Positions 1 to 8,524 of a stretch of 64,000 nucleotides of DNA are shown here, piece after piece (the first letter of the stretch is position 1; each line of letters opens with the position of its first letter). A model generated the notes under the pieces. The model worked only from the letters and a program-made list of their open reading frames with translations, did not search any database and had not been told where the DNA came from. Source of the DNA: Peribacillus sp. FSL H8-0477 (GTDB lineage Bacteria > Bacillota > Bacilli > Bacillales > DSM-1321); contig NZ_JBBODE010000001.1 of assembly GCF_038002765.1 (NCBI RefSeq), positions 1,240,001 to 1,304,000 of the forward strand. Direction: 5' to 3'. A program made the translations under genes and the position numbers.

Positions 1-1
1 A

Positions 2-607
2 GCCATAGCGGGCTTTTTCCATCCAGTCAAAGTGCCCGGTCTAATCGCATTATGGACAGCCTTGCTTTCATATGCCATTAAGCATTGGCTATACCGTTAT
101 TCATTAGCTGTAGCAAAAGAACACCGGAGTAACGCTATCAAAGCGATTGCCCTCGATCATAAGGCAGATATTCTTGCATCAGTTGCCGCAGCATTAGGTG
201 TTGTTTTGTCTATTATCGGAGACAAACTAGACATGTATTTTCTCCTCTATTCGGACAAAGTAGCCACCATCATTGTCGGCTATCTCATTTTTAAAATAGC
301 AAAAGAAATGCTGATGGAGTCGGTTGATATCCTACTAGAACGAAATGTGAATATCGATACCCTTCAGGAATTCGAGAAAGTCGTCCTCAGTTTTGAAGAA
401 GTACGAAGGATAGACAGTATCCGAGCCCGAGAATTGGGTGCCTATGTGTTAGTCGACATTAGGATCAGTATTGACTATTTCAAAAATATTAAAGAAGGAC
501 ATGACCTCACACGAGATATCCGTAATCAATTAAAATCAAAGCACGATAATATATCAGAAGTATTAATTCATCTAAACCCCTATTACGTTAATGATCAAGA
601 GGAATAA
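2..607 (+). CDS. Cation diffusion facilitator family transporter (3' part, cut by window edge)
   Basis: The reading frame is open from the first bases of the window, so the true start lies upstream. The visible part has the second half of the CDF membrane domain, with the H-x-x-D metal-site motif (DHKADILAS) in a helix. The cytoplasmic C-terminal domain follows, with the family's typical IDSIRARELGAYVLVDI stretch. CDF proteins are proton antiporters that export divalent metals (Zn, Fe, Mn, Co) from the cytoplasm. The metal cannot be told from this part. The gene ends just before a strong bidirectional terminator and converges on the XRE gene. The family call is firm and the substrate is open. 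Confidence 0.88.
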   Translation, partial: AIAGFFHPVKVPGLIALWTALLSYAIKHWLYRYSLAVAKEHRSNAIKAIALDHKADILASVAAALGVVLSIIGDKLDMYFLLYSDKVATIIVGYLIFKIAKEMLMESVDILLERNVNIDTLQEFEKVVLSFEEVRRIDSIRARELGAYVLVDIRISIDYFKNIKEGHDLTRDIRNQLKSKHDNISEVLIHLNPYYVNDQEE

Positions 608-610
608 AAA

Positions 611-641
611 AACCGGCGCAGATTAAGCGCCGGTTTTTTTG
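611..641. terminator. Bidirectional intrinsic terminator
   Basis: A nine-base perfect stem (AACCGGCGC / GCGCCGGTT) with a seven-base loop is flanked by T-runs in both directions. It separates the convergent efflux and XRE-regulator genes. Confidence 0.9.
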
Positions 642-647
642 AAGTCA

Positions 648-854
648 TTATTCACTTTTATATTCTAGAAGGTCACCGGGCTGACAATCCAAGGCCTTAC
701 AAATGGCTTCTAACGTGGTTAGTCGTACCGCTTTTGCCTTTCCATTTTTCAAGATAGAAAGGTTAGCCATTGTTATCCCTACCCGCTCCGATAGTTCTGT
801 TACGCTCATTTTTCTTTTAGCCAACATTACATCAATATTGATTATTATTGCCAT
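648..854 (-). CDS. XRE/HipB-type HTH transcriptional regulator
   Basis: This small single-domain DNA-binding protein (68 aa from the chosen start) carries a classic helix-turn-helix (SVTELSERVGITMANLSILK) followed by the conserved TLEAICKALDCQPGDLLEY tail. The ATG at 854 is chosen because GAGGTG sits six bases upstream; the in-frame GTG at 863 would lie inside that RBS. It follows the DUF2975 gene closely and is probably cotranscribed with it, the same arrangement as yoaS-yozG of Bacillus subtilis. It probably regulates its own operon. The targets are not visible. Confidence 0.88.
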   Translation of the reverse strand: MAIIINIDVMLAKRKMSVTELSERVGITMANLSILKNGKAKAVRLTTLEAICKALDCQPGDLLEYKSE

Positions 855-864
855 GTTAGTCACC

Positions 865-1356
865 TCAGACTATTAAGTCGTTCTCTGATTTTATATCGAT
901 GGCTTCTTTTAAAAGTCTTTGTAAAACAGCTGCAAAGACGGCAATCACCAAGGGAGCAAAGACCATGACCATTCCGAGTAGGATGAGCCCTGGCGCGTCA
1001 TCTATCTCAGCAAGAATATATACGAAAGGAAGAACAATCACATAGAATCCACTGATTGTGAGGGCACAGTTTTTAATTTTCTTTAGAGCTAGTACAGATA
1101 AATCCGAGAAAGCTTGGTTTCTGTCAATATAACTTAAAAGGGTAAAAGATTGATACAAAGCGAAGTAAAATGGGATCGCCGTAATATACATAATCGTTAC
1201 TATTCCATATACCACATAAGCTAAGTCCGAACCTTTATCGGCTGCCTCATTTGCTTCATTCACTATCTGAGGCAACAAAAAGATACACAATGCAAGAACT
1301 GGAATCCCCATAAAAATTACTGCTGCCTTCAAAAAGAGTGTTGAACTTCGTTTCAT
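865..1356 (-). CDS. DUF2975 family membrane protein
   Basis: A protein of about 163 aa with four hydrophobic segments, at about residues 10-30, 45-70, 95-115 and 125-150, joined by short charged loops; it is an integral membrane protein. The size and the partnership with an XRE-type regulator match DUF2975 (YoaS-like). The ATG at 1356 is used because GAGGTG is placed correctly for it, while the upstream GTG overlaps the RBS. The gene leads a two-gene operon. In this kind of pair the membrane protein may modulate the regulator, but that is inference; no biochemical role is established. Confidence 0.75.
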   Translation of the reverse strand: MKRSSTLFLKAAVIFMGIPVLALCIFLLPQIVNEANEAADKGSDLAYVVYGIVTIMYITAIPFYFALYQSFTLLSYIDRNQAFSDLSVLALKKIKNCALTISGFYVIVLPFVYILAEIDDAPGLILLGMVMVFAPLVIAVFAAVLQRLLKEAIDIKSENDLIV

Positions 1357-1452
1357 AAAAATCACCTCATTTTATTGTTTCAAAATAAATGATTATTGAT
1401 TCTAATTATATCTTTATTGTTAATAGAATTGTCCATTTATTTTTAGACAAAA

Positions 1453-1483
1453 AAAGGCATTCCTCCATTCAGGGAAATGCTCT
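1453..1483 (-). terminator. Intrinsic terminator overlapping the stop codon of the 1469-1990 gene
   Basis: On the minus strand an imperfect hairpin (GCATTTCC / GGAATGC arms) is followed by TTTTTTT. The stop codon of the unknown gene lies in the hairpin, an economical arrangement. Confidence 0.75.
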
Positions 1484-1990
1484 AAATATAAAATGATCAG
1501 CAGGATTCCAAACATGCAGGTGATCAGCCGTGTATCCACGCAGCCACAACTTCCCATGAATGTTTCTAAGGTAAAATCCTTTTGGAAAATTATCGTCTTC
1601 ACTTATTATCGGCGAGGCTATGGTAATGGAGCCAGAGGGAGCTTCATGTTGCTGTGAAAGATGATTACCTTCCGGCTGATCTAAATACTGTAGTCTTAGA
1701 TGAGGTCCCAGCTCTAGTGGGCAAAGTTCCATCCCAAGTTCACTGGCTCGCTCAAAAATCTGCGGTAAAGTAGCTCCATCAGGAAACGAAAGATCTCTAA
1801 CGGTTAGTTCAACGGTGTTTACGCTGTACGTTGTTTTAGAAGTAAGAAATCTATCATCAGATAAAAGTCTCTCTCCCAGCTCATTCATTAATACTGAATG
1901 TTGTTTTAATTTATGTATAAGCTGCAAGTTCGATAGCCCGCCAACCTCTATTGGTCTATTAATAACTGGGCAATCAGGGTATATTCCCAT
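1469..1990 (-). CDS. Conserved hypothetical protein (173 aa)
   Basis: A soluble, acidic protein without signal peptide or membrane segment. I do not recognise a characterised family, although its opening (MGIYPDCPVINRPIEVGGLS) and compact 173-aa size look like a conserved Bacillales hypothetical. The C-terminal half has several tryptophans and aromatic residues (KLWLRGYTADHLHVWNP). The start is supported by AAGGAGTG fifteen bases upstream of the ATG. The gene is last in a minus-strand run with the GNAT and HAD genes and has its own terminator. It is probably a real gene of unknown function. Confidence 0.7.
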   Translation of the reverse strand: MGIYPDCPVINRPIEVGGLSNLQLIHKLKQHSVLMNELGERLLSDDRFLTSKTTYSVNTVELTVRDLSFPDGATLPQIFERASELGMELCPLELGPHLRLQYLDQPEGNHLSQQHEAPSGSITIASPIISEDDNFPKGFYLRNIHGKLWLRGYTADHLHVWNPADHFIFRAFP

Positions 1991-2029
1991 TTGAGGTCAC
2001 TCCTTACTATAGAATCAGAGTTTCGGTTG

Positions 2030-2458
2030 TTAATAACTCAATTTCTTTTTCAGGTAAAACTGCTGACTTTCTTTAATTGGATGTTCATTTACCACACCAA
2101 CTACTTCGTAACCATACTTTTGATAAAAAGCAGGTGCTTGGAAGCTAAATGTATCCAGTTGAATCAGGTTGCATTTATTTTCTTTTGCAAAATCTTCTAT
2201 CTTTAGTAATAACTCTTTCCCATATCCTTTACCCCTCAGTGACTTATCGACCCATAAGAAATCAATATGTAAGTGGCACCAAAAAACGGTTCCTGTTATT
2301 CCACCTAAAATTCCTCCTTCTGCATCCCTTAGAATGAAGCTAATATCCTTAACTGGATGTTTCACATCATCAGGCAGGTTAGAAAGATTATGTTCAATGA
2401 CTTTTTTTCGAATGTATTCACTATCTTTTTGATTCCATTGTTGAGTAATTTTCATCAT
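2030..2458 (-). CDS. GNAT family N-acetyltransferase
   Basis: A 142-aa single GNAT domain. Motif A is clear ([21 protein letters not shown], about residues 69-89), with the R-G-x-G-x-G acetyl-CoA pyrophosphate loop. Motif B follows ([12 protein letters not shown]). It transfers an acetyl group from acetyl-CoA to an unknown amine. Two ATG codons lie in tandem after AAGGATGG, so the start is uncertain by one residue. It sits between the HAD phosphatase and the unknown 173-aa gene on the same strand. The substrate cannot be inferred. Confidence 0.88.
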   Translation of the reverse strand: MMKITQQWNQKDSEYIRKKVIEHNLSNLPDDVKHPVKDISFILRDAEGGILGGITGTVFWCHLHIDFLWVDKSLRGKGYGKELLLKIEDFAKENKCNLIQLDTFSFQAPAFYQKYGYEVVGVVNEHPIKESQQFYLKKKLSY

Positions 2459-2499
2459 TTTTCCATCCTTAACATGGTGAATAACTTACCTCCAAAATC

Positions 2500-3114
2500 T
2501 TAAATAATTGAGTATAGTTGCTGAAAATCATTTATCGTGTAATCAGCATAGGGACAATCATCGTTTCCTTCTTTAAAATAGCAGGCACTTATCTTTGCGT
2601 TCTTTCCTGATAATAGATCTAGCTCTCTATCACCAATCATTATAGATTCTGAGTGAATCATATTATGTTTGTTAATTAGGTAGTCAATCGCATCAGGACT
2701 TGGTTTTCTTTCAAATCCATGTTTAGATGTAATGAAATCAGCAAAGTAATCTACTAAACCATGCTTTTTCAACAATATCATTGAGGATTCTCCTCGATGC
2801 GTAAATAAATAATTTTTTCTATTTGTTGAGTGGATATATTTACAAATCTCTTGAATCCCGTCATATGGTCTGGATAATTCTACTTCCGCCTCTATTCTTC
2901 GTTCTTGATAGTTCGATATAAATTCGCTGGAGATCTGATATTTTTCCTCATAGTATCTGAGTGCAGAAGAAATAGATACCCTCAGCTGTTTGTTGATTTC
3001 CTCTACTGGCTCTTCGATTTTTTGTTCTTTGAGCGCTTCCCTCAATACATTTGCCGTTACTGGGTAGGTATCAAAAAGCGTTCCATCAAAATCCCAAATT
3101 ATGTGCTTATACAT
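2500..3114 (-). CDS. HAD-superfamily hydrolase, subfamily IA
   Basis: This 204-aa phosphatase-like protein has all four HAD motifs. Motif I is DFDGTLFDTYP near residue 9, with the nucleophilic and acid/base aspartates. Motif II is the Thr in LFTHRGE, motif III the Lys in KPSPDAIDYLI, and motif IV GDRELDLLSG. A helical cap lies between motifs I and II, as in phosphoglycolate phosphatase/PGMB-like enzymes. It probably dephosphorylates a small metabolite. Its start overlaps the end of the upstream 55-aa membrane gene by eight bases, so translation is likely coupled. The substrate is unknown. Confidence 0.88.
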   Translation of the reverse strand: MYKHIIWDFDGTLFDTYPVTANVLREALKEQKIEEPVEEINKQLRVSISSALRYYEEKYQISSEFISNYQERRIEAEVELSRPYDGIQEICKYIHSTNRKNYLFTHRGESSMILLKKHGLVDYFADFITSKHGFERKPSPDAIDYLINKHNMIHSESIMIGDRELDLLSGKNAKISACYFKEGNDDCPYADYTINDFQQLYSII

Positions 3115-3274
3115 ATTTCTTATCCGCCTTTTCAGCTATGGTATAGGCAGCTGCTTGAAGAATAGCTAGAACAATTACGATCCAAAATCCATGTTTGAGT
3201 CCGACAGCAAGATGGATAATAAGCAACATTAAAAACAATAAAAGAAAACCATATTTAACGATTCTCGTATACAT
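3107..3274 (-). CDS. Small membrane protein (55 aa)
   Basis: A short frame with a strong RBS (GGGAGGG, eight bases before the ATG at 3274) encodes a basic N-terminus (MYTRIVKYG) and two hydrophobic segments, about residues 9-24 and 31-46. It ends in a charged tail (EKADKKYV). The end overlaps the HAD start by eight bases, which suggests a coupled operon. I recognise no family. Small proteins of this type are often missed by annotation. The RBS, codon pattern and overlap support a real gene. Confidence 0.62.
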   Translation of the reverse strand: MYTRIVKYGFLLLFLMLLIIHLAVGLKHGFWIVIVLAILQAAAYTIAEKADKKYV

Positions 3275-3342
3275 TAATAATTCCCTCCCTATGCTTCTAC
3301 CGTACCATAAAATGGGTAATAAATCCTTTTTCTACAAAACCA

Positions 3343-3376
3343 TAAAAAAAAGACCTTCTCAATGAGAAAGTCTTCT
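3343..3376 (-). terminator. Intrinsic terminator of murB
   Basis: Read on the minus strand, the hairpin AAGACTTTCTC / GAGAAGGTCTT is followed by a run of T just after the murB stop codon. Confidence 0.85.
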
Positions 3377-3381
3377 TAAAA

Positions 3382-4293
3382 TCATTTATCTTCGCCGATA
3401 ATTTTTACTTCTGTTTCTAAGTCTACACCGAAGTTCGCTTTGACCGTTTTTTGTACGTGTTCAATTAGTTCAACATAATCGGTGGCAGTTGCATCATCGA
3501 CGTTTACGATAAAGCCTGCATGCTTCATCGAAACCTGTGCTCCTCCAATTTGCTTTCCTTGTAATCCGCTGTCTTGAATTAATTTACCTGCAAAATAGCC
3601 TGGCGGGCGTTTAAACACGCTCCCGCATGAAGGAAATTCGAGCGGTTGTTTGGATTCCCTTTGGAAAGTAAGATCGTCCATCTTCGCTTTTATTTCAGCT
3701 ACATTCCCTGGCTTTAATTCGAAGGTTGCCTCTAGGACTAATAAATGTTCTTTTGAAAAGCGGCTAGTACGATAGCTCAATTCTAAATCCTCTGCTGCGA
3801 AGGTTTTTAACTCTCCTTCAGCAGTGAGAACAAGTGCCTCTTTCAACACATCAGAAATTTCTCCGCCATATGCACCGGCATTCATATAAAGTGCTCCACC
3901 GACCGTACCTGGAATTCCACAAGCGAATTCAAGTCCTGATAAACATTTTTCCAGTGCAAAACGTGATGTTTCAATAATTGTAGCACCACTTTGAGCAATG
4001 ATTTGATTTCCCTTACATTCAACTTCTTTCATTTGAACCAGGACCATAACAATCCCACGAATCCCGCCATCTCGTATAATCAAGTTCGATCCATTTCCGA
4101 GCACTGTAATTGGAATCTGATGCTCCAACGCATAGTTATACGTATCGCGAACTTCAAGATAACTGGTCGGAAGAACCAAGATATCAGCTTTTCCACCTGT
4201 TTTGGTAAAAGTATAGTTACTTAATGGTTCGTTCATTTTCACATGATTTGATTTTAAAATTGCTATTAAGTCGTTATAAATTAATTCATTCAT
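3382..4293 (-). CDS. murB: UDP-N-acetylenolpyruvoylglucosamine reductase (MurB)
   Basis: MurB reduces UDP-GlcNAc-enolpyruvate to UDP-MurNAc with NADPH and FAD in cytoplasmic peptidoglycan precursor synthesis. The 303-aa length matches the type II Bacillus enzymes. Visible motifs include the FAD-binding [15 protein letters not shown] near residue 62 and [21 protein letters not shown] in the middle. The catalytic-serine segment [18 protein letters not shown] and the C-terminal KHAGFIVNV also fit. It stands alone between two terminator-bounded regions, so it is monocistronic here rather than in a dcw-type cluster. I am very sure of the assignment. Confidence 0.97.
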   Translation of the reverse strand: MNELIYNDLIAILKSNHVKMNEPLSNYTFTKTGGKADILVLPTSYLEVRDTYNYALEHQIPITVLGNGSNLIIRDGGIRGIVMVLVQMKEVECKGNQIIAQSGATIIETSRFALEKCLSGLEFACGIPGTVGGALYMNAGAYGGEISDVLKEALVLTAEGELKTFAAEDLELSYRTSRFSKEHLLVLEATFELKPGNVAEIKAKMDDLTFQRESKQPLEFPSCGSVFKRPPGYFAGKLIQDSGLQGKQIGGAQVSMKHAGFIVNVDDATATDYVELIEHVQKTVKANFGVDLETEVKIIGEDK

Positions 4294-4706
4294 TTTTTGT
4301 AAGCTCCCAGTTGAGGATTTGTTTTTAAAAGTGACTGTTAAATAAGTCCTTCCTCATAATAAATGCATAGATAGTTCATTTTAAGCTTCATAAATGAAAA
4401 AGACAATCATTTATACGTCTTTTTCAATGCCATCTCTTCCAACATACACAATTTTCTTTTAAACGGCTACTCTAAACTTACTTTTTAAAAATTATTACCC
4501 CTACTTAGTTATATTAATATACATAAAATGGGTTTTATATTTAATTAAGATTACATTTACATTAATTATTTTACTATTAGATTAAGAACAAGGGGTAATT
4601 CTCTAAAAATATTAATATATCTTATTTTATTCCGAACTAGTAGTTATAAACACCTATACCAATATAGTTCTATACATAAAAATATAAGTTTACTAGGGAG
4701 AATGAG
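4294..4706. other. AT-rich intergenic region upstream of the glucosaminidase gene
   Basis: These 413 bases between divergent murB and the SH3b hydrolase hold no convincing gene. A weak hairpin (GAAAAAGAC / GTCTTTTTC) lies at about 4395-4425. The 200 bases before the hydrolase are very AT-rich, as in a promoter and upstream-activation region. I saw no ydaO-type riboswitch core, although such elements sometimes precede cell-wall hydrolases. Confidence 0.5.
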
Positions 4707-7064
4707 ATGAGAAAATTAGTTATTCCAGCTTTTTGTTTTGCAGTCTTGAGTACTGTAGCTTTAGAAGATCAACTATCTATTACACCTGTTTCTGCCGCAC
4801 AAGTTACTATTGAGAAAACACAGTATGTTACTGTCAGTTCGGGCACACTTAATATGCGGAAATCTGGTTCCACTACAGCTGCTGTTGTGGCTAAGCTTGC
4901 CAAAGGCACGAAGGTTACTGTTTCGTCTGAATCTAAAGGCTGGACAAAAATCACCGCCAACGGCAAAATCGGCTATGTCAGTTCACAATATCTTTCGTCC
5001 AAGAATCCGGTAAAAGCCACTGCTGCATCTATAACTACCAAATATGTCAATACAAGTTCTGGTACGCTTAACATGCGGAAGAGCGGTTCCAATACTGCCG
5101 CCGTTGTTACTAAGCTTGCCAAAGGTACAAAGGTTAGCGTTTCTTCCGAATCTAAAGGCTGGGCAAAAATCACCGCTAACGGCAAAACCGGCTATGTCAG
5201 TTCGCAATATCTCTCGACAAAGAATCCGGTGAAAGCAGCCGCTGCAGCCAAAACGACCATTAAATATGTCAATACGAGCTCAGGCAAACTCAACATGCGA
5301 AAAAATAAATCTAATACTGCCGCCGTTGTGGTTAAGCTTGCTAAAGGTACAAAGGTTACTGTTTCGTCTGAATCTAAAGGCTGGGCAAAAATCATCGCTA
5401 ATGGCAAAACTGGCTATGTTAGTTCACAATATCTCTCGACAAAGAATCCAATAACAGCCGTTAAACCAACAACCAAATATGTTAATCTCAGCTCTGGTAC
5501 GCTAACGATGCGAAAATCAGCTTCCACAAGTGCAGCTGCTGTAGCTAAGCTTGCGAAAGGAACCAAAGTTTCCGTTTCGTCCGAATCCAAAGGCTGGGCA
5601 AAAATCACTGCTAACGGCAAAACCGGCTATGTCAGTTCTAACTATCTCTCAACGACTAAGCCTGTAGCTGCAGCACCTTCAGTAGTTAAACCAGTGATCA
5701 AGTATGTCAATGTCAGCATAGATAGCTCCCTTAATCTTCGAAAACAACCATTAGATAGTGCGGCAGTTATTTTAAAATTGGCAAGAGGCATTGAGGCGAC
5801 TGTTATTTCAGAGTCTGGGGGGTGGACGAAAATTAAAGTATATGGCGGAGAAGGATATGTTCATTCTTCCTTTTTATCTTCGGAGAAACCAAAAACACCT
5901 ATTTCTGAACCTGAAGAAACGACCATCATAAAATTTGTAAAAGTAAGCGGCGGGTCTAGTTTAAATATGCGTTCGGAAGCTTCAACAACTGCTTCTGTTG
6001 TAACACAGCTTGTCAATAACACGGCAGTGACCGTTTACTCAGAAGAAAATGGCTGGGCACGAGTGACTGCGAATGGGAAAACCGGCTATGTCAGCTCGGC
6101 ATTTTTAGCAGATATGGCGGCTGAAACGCCAAGCAGCCCAAATAAAACGATTGATAAGATTGTTACACCATATAATCTGTCCCTTAATAAGATGGTTGAT
6201 TTCCAAATGGCTGTGGATGCGCAAACGGATAAAAACTATAAAACCTACATACGGGAGGATGCTTTAACCGTCACCAGTTCTACGAAGGGGACAGTTGACG
6301 GAACCGGCTGGCGGGTAAGAGGCGGAGCTGGCCCAGAAAACTGGGTAATCGCCACAGTCAAAGATCACCAGGAGTTAACGATTCTATCAAAAATATTGGG
6401 TTCTGACGGGTACAATTGGTACGAAGTAAATATTAATAAATCCTGGGTCAATGCAAGCCCCGACGATGTTAAATACAATCTGAACCCGGACAATTTTGCA
6501 AATGATTCCGTTAATATGTTTCAATTTGTAAAACTTTCGCAAACGACAAACCTGAATGCTTCCGAAGTGAATGAACGAATTCTTGCAGGAAAAGGCATTC
6601 TTACTAACCAAGCTGCGACTTTCATTACAGCTGGAGAAACGTATGGCGTAAATGAGATATATCTTATTTCACATGCACTCCTGGAAACAGGGAAAGGTAC
6701 CTCCCCACTCGCAACAGGCGTCGAAGTGAATGGAAAAACAGTCTATAATATGTACGGAATCGGTGCGTATGACGGTACCGCGCTAAGCAGCGGCGCCCAA
6801 TATGCATATAATGCCGGCTGGTTTACTCCCGAAGCGGCCATCATCGGCGGTGCCAAATTTATTGCCAATGGCTATATTTCAGCTGGACAAGACACGCTCT
6901 ATAAAATGAGATGGAATCCAGCAGGCGCAGCAAATTACGGATACGCCACTCACCAATACGCAACCGATATCGGCTGGGCAGCAAAACAAGTCAAACAGAT
7001 TTATAATTTATATAGCTTGCTAGAATCCTATCATTTAACGGTAGAAATTCCTGCATACAAATAG
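4707..7064 (+). CDS. Secreted cell-wall N-acetylglucosaminidase with six SH3b repeats
   Basis: A 785-aa exported protein. It has an N-terminal signal peptide (cleavage likely after PVSAA, about residue 31) and six bacterial SH3 repeats at about residues 40-97, 112-170, 187-245, 259-317, 335-395 and 408-468. Each repeat has the LNMRK, KLAKGTKVTVSSESKGW and TANGKTGYVSSQYL signatures. The C-terminal glucosaminidase (GH73/LytD-like) domain covers about residues 600-785, with the likely catalytic Glu in SHALLETGKG. SH3b modules bind peptidoglycan cross-bridges or stems, so it is an autolysin that cuts glycan strands in the wall. Repeats 1-4 are nearly identical; 5 and 6 have diverged. RBS AGGGAG precedes the ATG, and a terminator follows. 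Confidence 0.92.
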   Translation: MRKLVIPAFCFAVLSTVALEDQLSITPVSAAQVTIEKTQYVTVSSGTLNMRKSGSTTAAVVAKLAKGTKVTVSSESKGWTKITANGKIGYVSSQYLSSKNPVKATAASITTKYVNTSSGTLNMRKSGSNTAAVVTKLAKGTKVSVSSESKGWAKITANGKTGYVSSQYLSTKNPVKAAAAAKTTIKYVNTSSGKLNMRKNKSNTAAVVVKLAKGTKVTVSSESKGWAKIIANGKTGYVSSQYLSTKNPITAVKPTTKYVNLSSGTLTMRKSASTSAAAVAKLAKGTKVSVSSESKGWAKITANGKTGYVSSNYLSTTKPVAAAPSVVKPVIKYVNVSIDSSLNLRKQPLDSAAVILKLARGIEATVISESGGWTKIKVYGGEGYVHSSFLSSEKPKTPISEPEETTIIKFVKVSGGSSLNMRSEASTTASVVTQLVNNTAVTVYSEENGWARVTANGKTGYVSSAFLADMAAETPSSPNKTIDKIVTPYNLSLNKMVDFQMAVDAQTDKNYKTYIREDALTVTSSTKGTVDGTGWRVRGGAGPENWVIATVKDHQELTILSKILGSDGYNWYEVNINKSWVNASPDDVKYNLNPDNFANDSVNMFQFVKLSQTTNLNASEVNERILAGKGILTNQAATFITAGETYGVNEIYLISHALLETGKGTSPLATGVEVNGKTVYNMYGIGAYDGTALSSGAQYAYNAGWFTPEAAIIGGAKFIANGYISAGQDTLYKMRWNPAGAANYGYATHQYATDIGWAAKQVKQIYNLYSLLESYHLTVEIPAYK
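4825..5660 (+). repeat. Tandem near-identical DNA repeats encoding SH3b domains 1-4
   Basis: Four copies of an approximately 220-base unit run in tandem. They share long near-identical stretches, such as the segment coding for AKGTKVTVSSESKGW and the TANGKTGYVSSQYLS segment. The two later SH3b units (to about 6110) are diverged at DNA level. The pattern suggests recent duplication or gene conversion. Confidence 0.85.
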
Positions 7065-7072
7065 AATGCGAG

Positions 7073-7103
7073 GCAGATCCCAAGGTTGGGGTCTGCTTTT
7101 TTA
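7073..7103 (+). terminator. Intrinsic terminator of the glucosaminidase gene
   Basis: The hairpin GCAGATCCC / GGGGTCTGC with a six-base loop is followed directly by TTTTTTA, eight bases after the stop codon. Confidence 0.88.
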
Positions 7104-7119
7104 TTTGATTCTTGAATGG

Positions 7120-7362
7120 CCTTCCGCACAGAAACTCCTCCATATCGCACAGCAGCGCAAGTTTGTCTTTTGAAAAAGAGTATCTTTCTCTACTTACGTT
7201 TGGCAATCCGACTTAGATTCTAGTAAATGACGCATTTTCTGAATCGACAAAATAGCCTTCTGCACAGTTTTTAGCTTGTTTTGCATAGAAAGTGTCTCAA
7301 CTGCACACAAATTCCTCAGTTCTGCACACATACCGTTCTGAACAGGTTCAAATTTCCACACA
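7120..7362 (-). repeat. Dispersed 21-bp-phased GTGC repeat, copy A
   Basis: Read on the minus strand, TGTGC-type words lie at 21/20/21-base steps (plus-strand TGCAC/TGCAT starts at 7261, 7282, 7302 and 7323; CGCAC at 7125 and 7146). Between the two sub-arrays is a module at about 7165-7245 containing AGTAGAGAAAGATACTC and TTTACTAGAATCTAAGT, which is shared with copy B. The unit TGCAAAACAAGC-AAAAA is shared with copy C. It fills the spacer between convergent genes. No coding function is supported. Confidence 0.75.
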
Positions 7363-7365
7363 AAA

Positions 7366-7397
7366 GAACCCGTACAATTTTTCTTGTACGGGTTCTT
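7366..7397 (-). terminator. Intrinsic terminator of the alcohol dehydrogenase/lactonase operon
   Basis: A long perfect stem (AAGAACCCGTACAA / TTGTACGGGTTCTT) around a short loop ends in a T-rich stretch on the minus strand, right after the last operon gene. Confidence 0.88.
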
Positions 7398-7399
7398 GA

Positions 7400-8524
7400 T
7401 TAGAACGTTAGTATGATTCGGGTGGCTTCTCCATTTGCTAGTCGATCGAAGCCTTCGTTGATTTCTTCTAGTGTGATGGATCCTGTTAGGAGTTCGTGGA
7501 CAGGGAGTTTGTTTTGTTTGTATAGCTGGATAAATCTTGGGATGTCTCGGTTAGGTACGCAGCTGCCGACATAGGAGCCTTTAATGGTTCGTTCTTCAGC
7601 TGTCAGTGTTACCTGTGGGAAGGAGAATTTATGCTCTGGATGCGGCAATCCGGTTGTGACCGTGGTTCCGCCTCGTTTAGTAATCTTATAGGCGATTTCC
7701 ATGGCTGCAACGGCTCCCGCTGTTTCAAAGGCATAATCAACTCCGCCTCCCGTCGCTTTTCGAATATCCTCAATAAAATCAGGCTGCTTCGAATCAAAGA
7801 TATCCGTTGCACCCAGTTCCTTCGCTTTGGCTAGTTTGCTTTCATTCAAATCGACTGCAATAATCCGTCCCGCTCCAGCCGTAACTGCGCCTAATAACGC
7901 ACTTAACCCAACTCCGCCAAGACCAATAATCGCCACCGTGCTGCCCATCTCAATTTTAGCCGTATTCACCACCGCGCCGACGCCTGTAATTACGGCACAG
8001 CCAAATAGTGCCAGCTCATCAAACGGAATATCTTTTACTACCTTAATCAGCGACGTTCTTGAGACCACCGCATGATCGGCAAATGCTGATACACCAACGT
8101 GATGGTACACTTCTTCCCCATTTAAATGAAGCCTGCGTCCATCATTCAGCAGTGTTCCCACACCATTAGCAGCCGCTCCCGGTTCACAAAGTGCCGGTCG
8201 CCCTTCCTGACAGGGTAAACAATGACCGCAGCTCGGGACAAATGCACACACCACATGGTCACCTGGTTCAAGATCCGTTACTCCTTCGCCAACTTCGACG
8301 ACTATCCCCGCCGCTTCATGCCCCAAAGCCATCGGAAGCGGACGCGGCCGGCTGCCATTTATCACCGACAAATCTGAATGACAAAGACCCGCCGCCTTCA
8401 CTTGAATTAATACCTCACCCATTTGCGGGGAATCCAATTCCAACGTTTCAATTTTTAACGGCTTACTTTCTGCATATGGTTGAGATAATCCTAACTCATG
8501 AAGCACTGCTGCTCGTATTTTCAT
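7400..8524 (-). CDS. Zinc-dependent alcohol dehydrogenase (MDR family)
   Basis: This 374-aa medium-chain dehydrogenase oxidises an alcohol to an aldehyde with NAD(P). The catalytic zinc site appears in GLCHSDLSV and the GHEAAGIV motif. The structural zinc cysteines are in the VPSCGHCLPCQEGRPALC stretch. The Rossmann motif is IGLGGVGLSALL, and the acidic residue in IIAVDLNESK suggests NAD preference. Its ATG overlaps the aldehyde dehydrogenase stop by four bases (ATGA), with GAGGGGGG as RBS. It is last in the operon lactonase-ALDH-ADH. A role next to the aldehyde dehydrogenase suggests stepwise oxidation of a hydroxy acid; the exact substrate is inference. Confidence 0.9.
   Translation of the reverse strand: MKIRAAVLHELGLSQPYAESKPLKIETLELDSPQMGEVLIQVKAAGLCHSDLSVINGSRPRPLPMALGHEAAGIVVEVGEGVTDLEPGDHVVCAFVPSCGHCLPCQEGRPALCEPGAAANGVGTLLNDGRRLHLNGEEVYHHVGVSAFADHAVVSRTSLIKVVKDIPFDELALFGCAVITGVGAVVNTAKIEMGSTVAIIGLGGVGLSALLGAVTAGAGRIIAVDLNESKLAKAKELGATDIFDSKQPDFIEDIRKATGGGVDYAFETAGAVAAMEIAYKITKRGGTTVTTGLPHPEHKFSFPQVTLTAEERTIKGSYVGSCVPNRDIPRFIQLYKQNKLPVHELLTGSITLEEINEGFDRLANGEATRIILTF

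Noticed and set aside
1420..1602. 60-codon minus-strand frame at the end of the unknown 173-aa gene
   Set aside because: It lies mostly inside the larger gene and across its terminator, with no RBS.
4294..4706. c-di-AMP (ydaO) riboswitch upstream of the SH3b hydrolase
   Set aside because: The region lacks the conserved ydaO core sequences and is almost entirely A/T.
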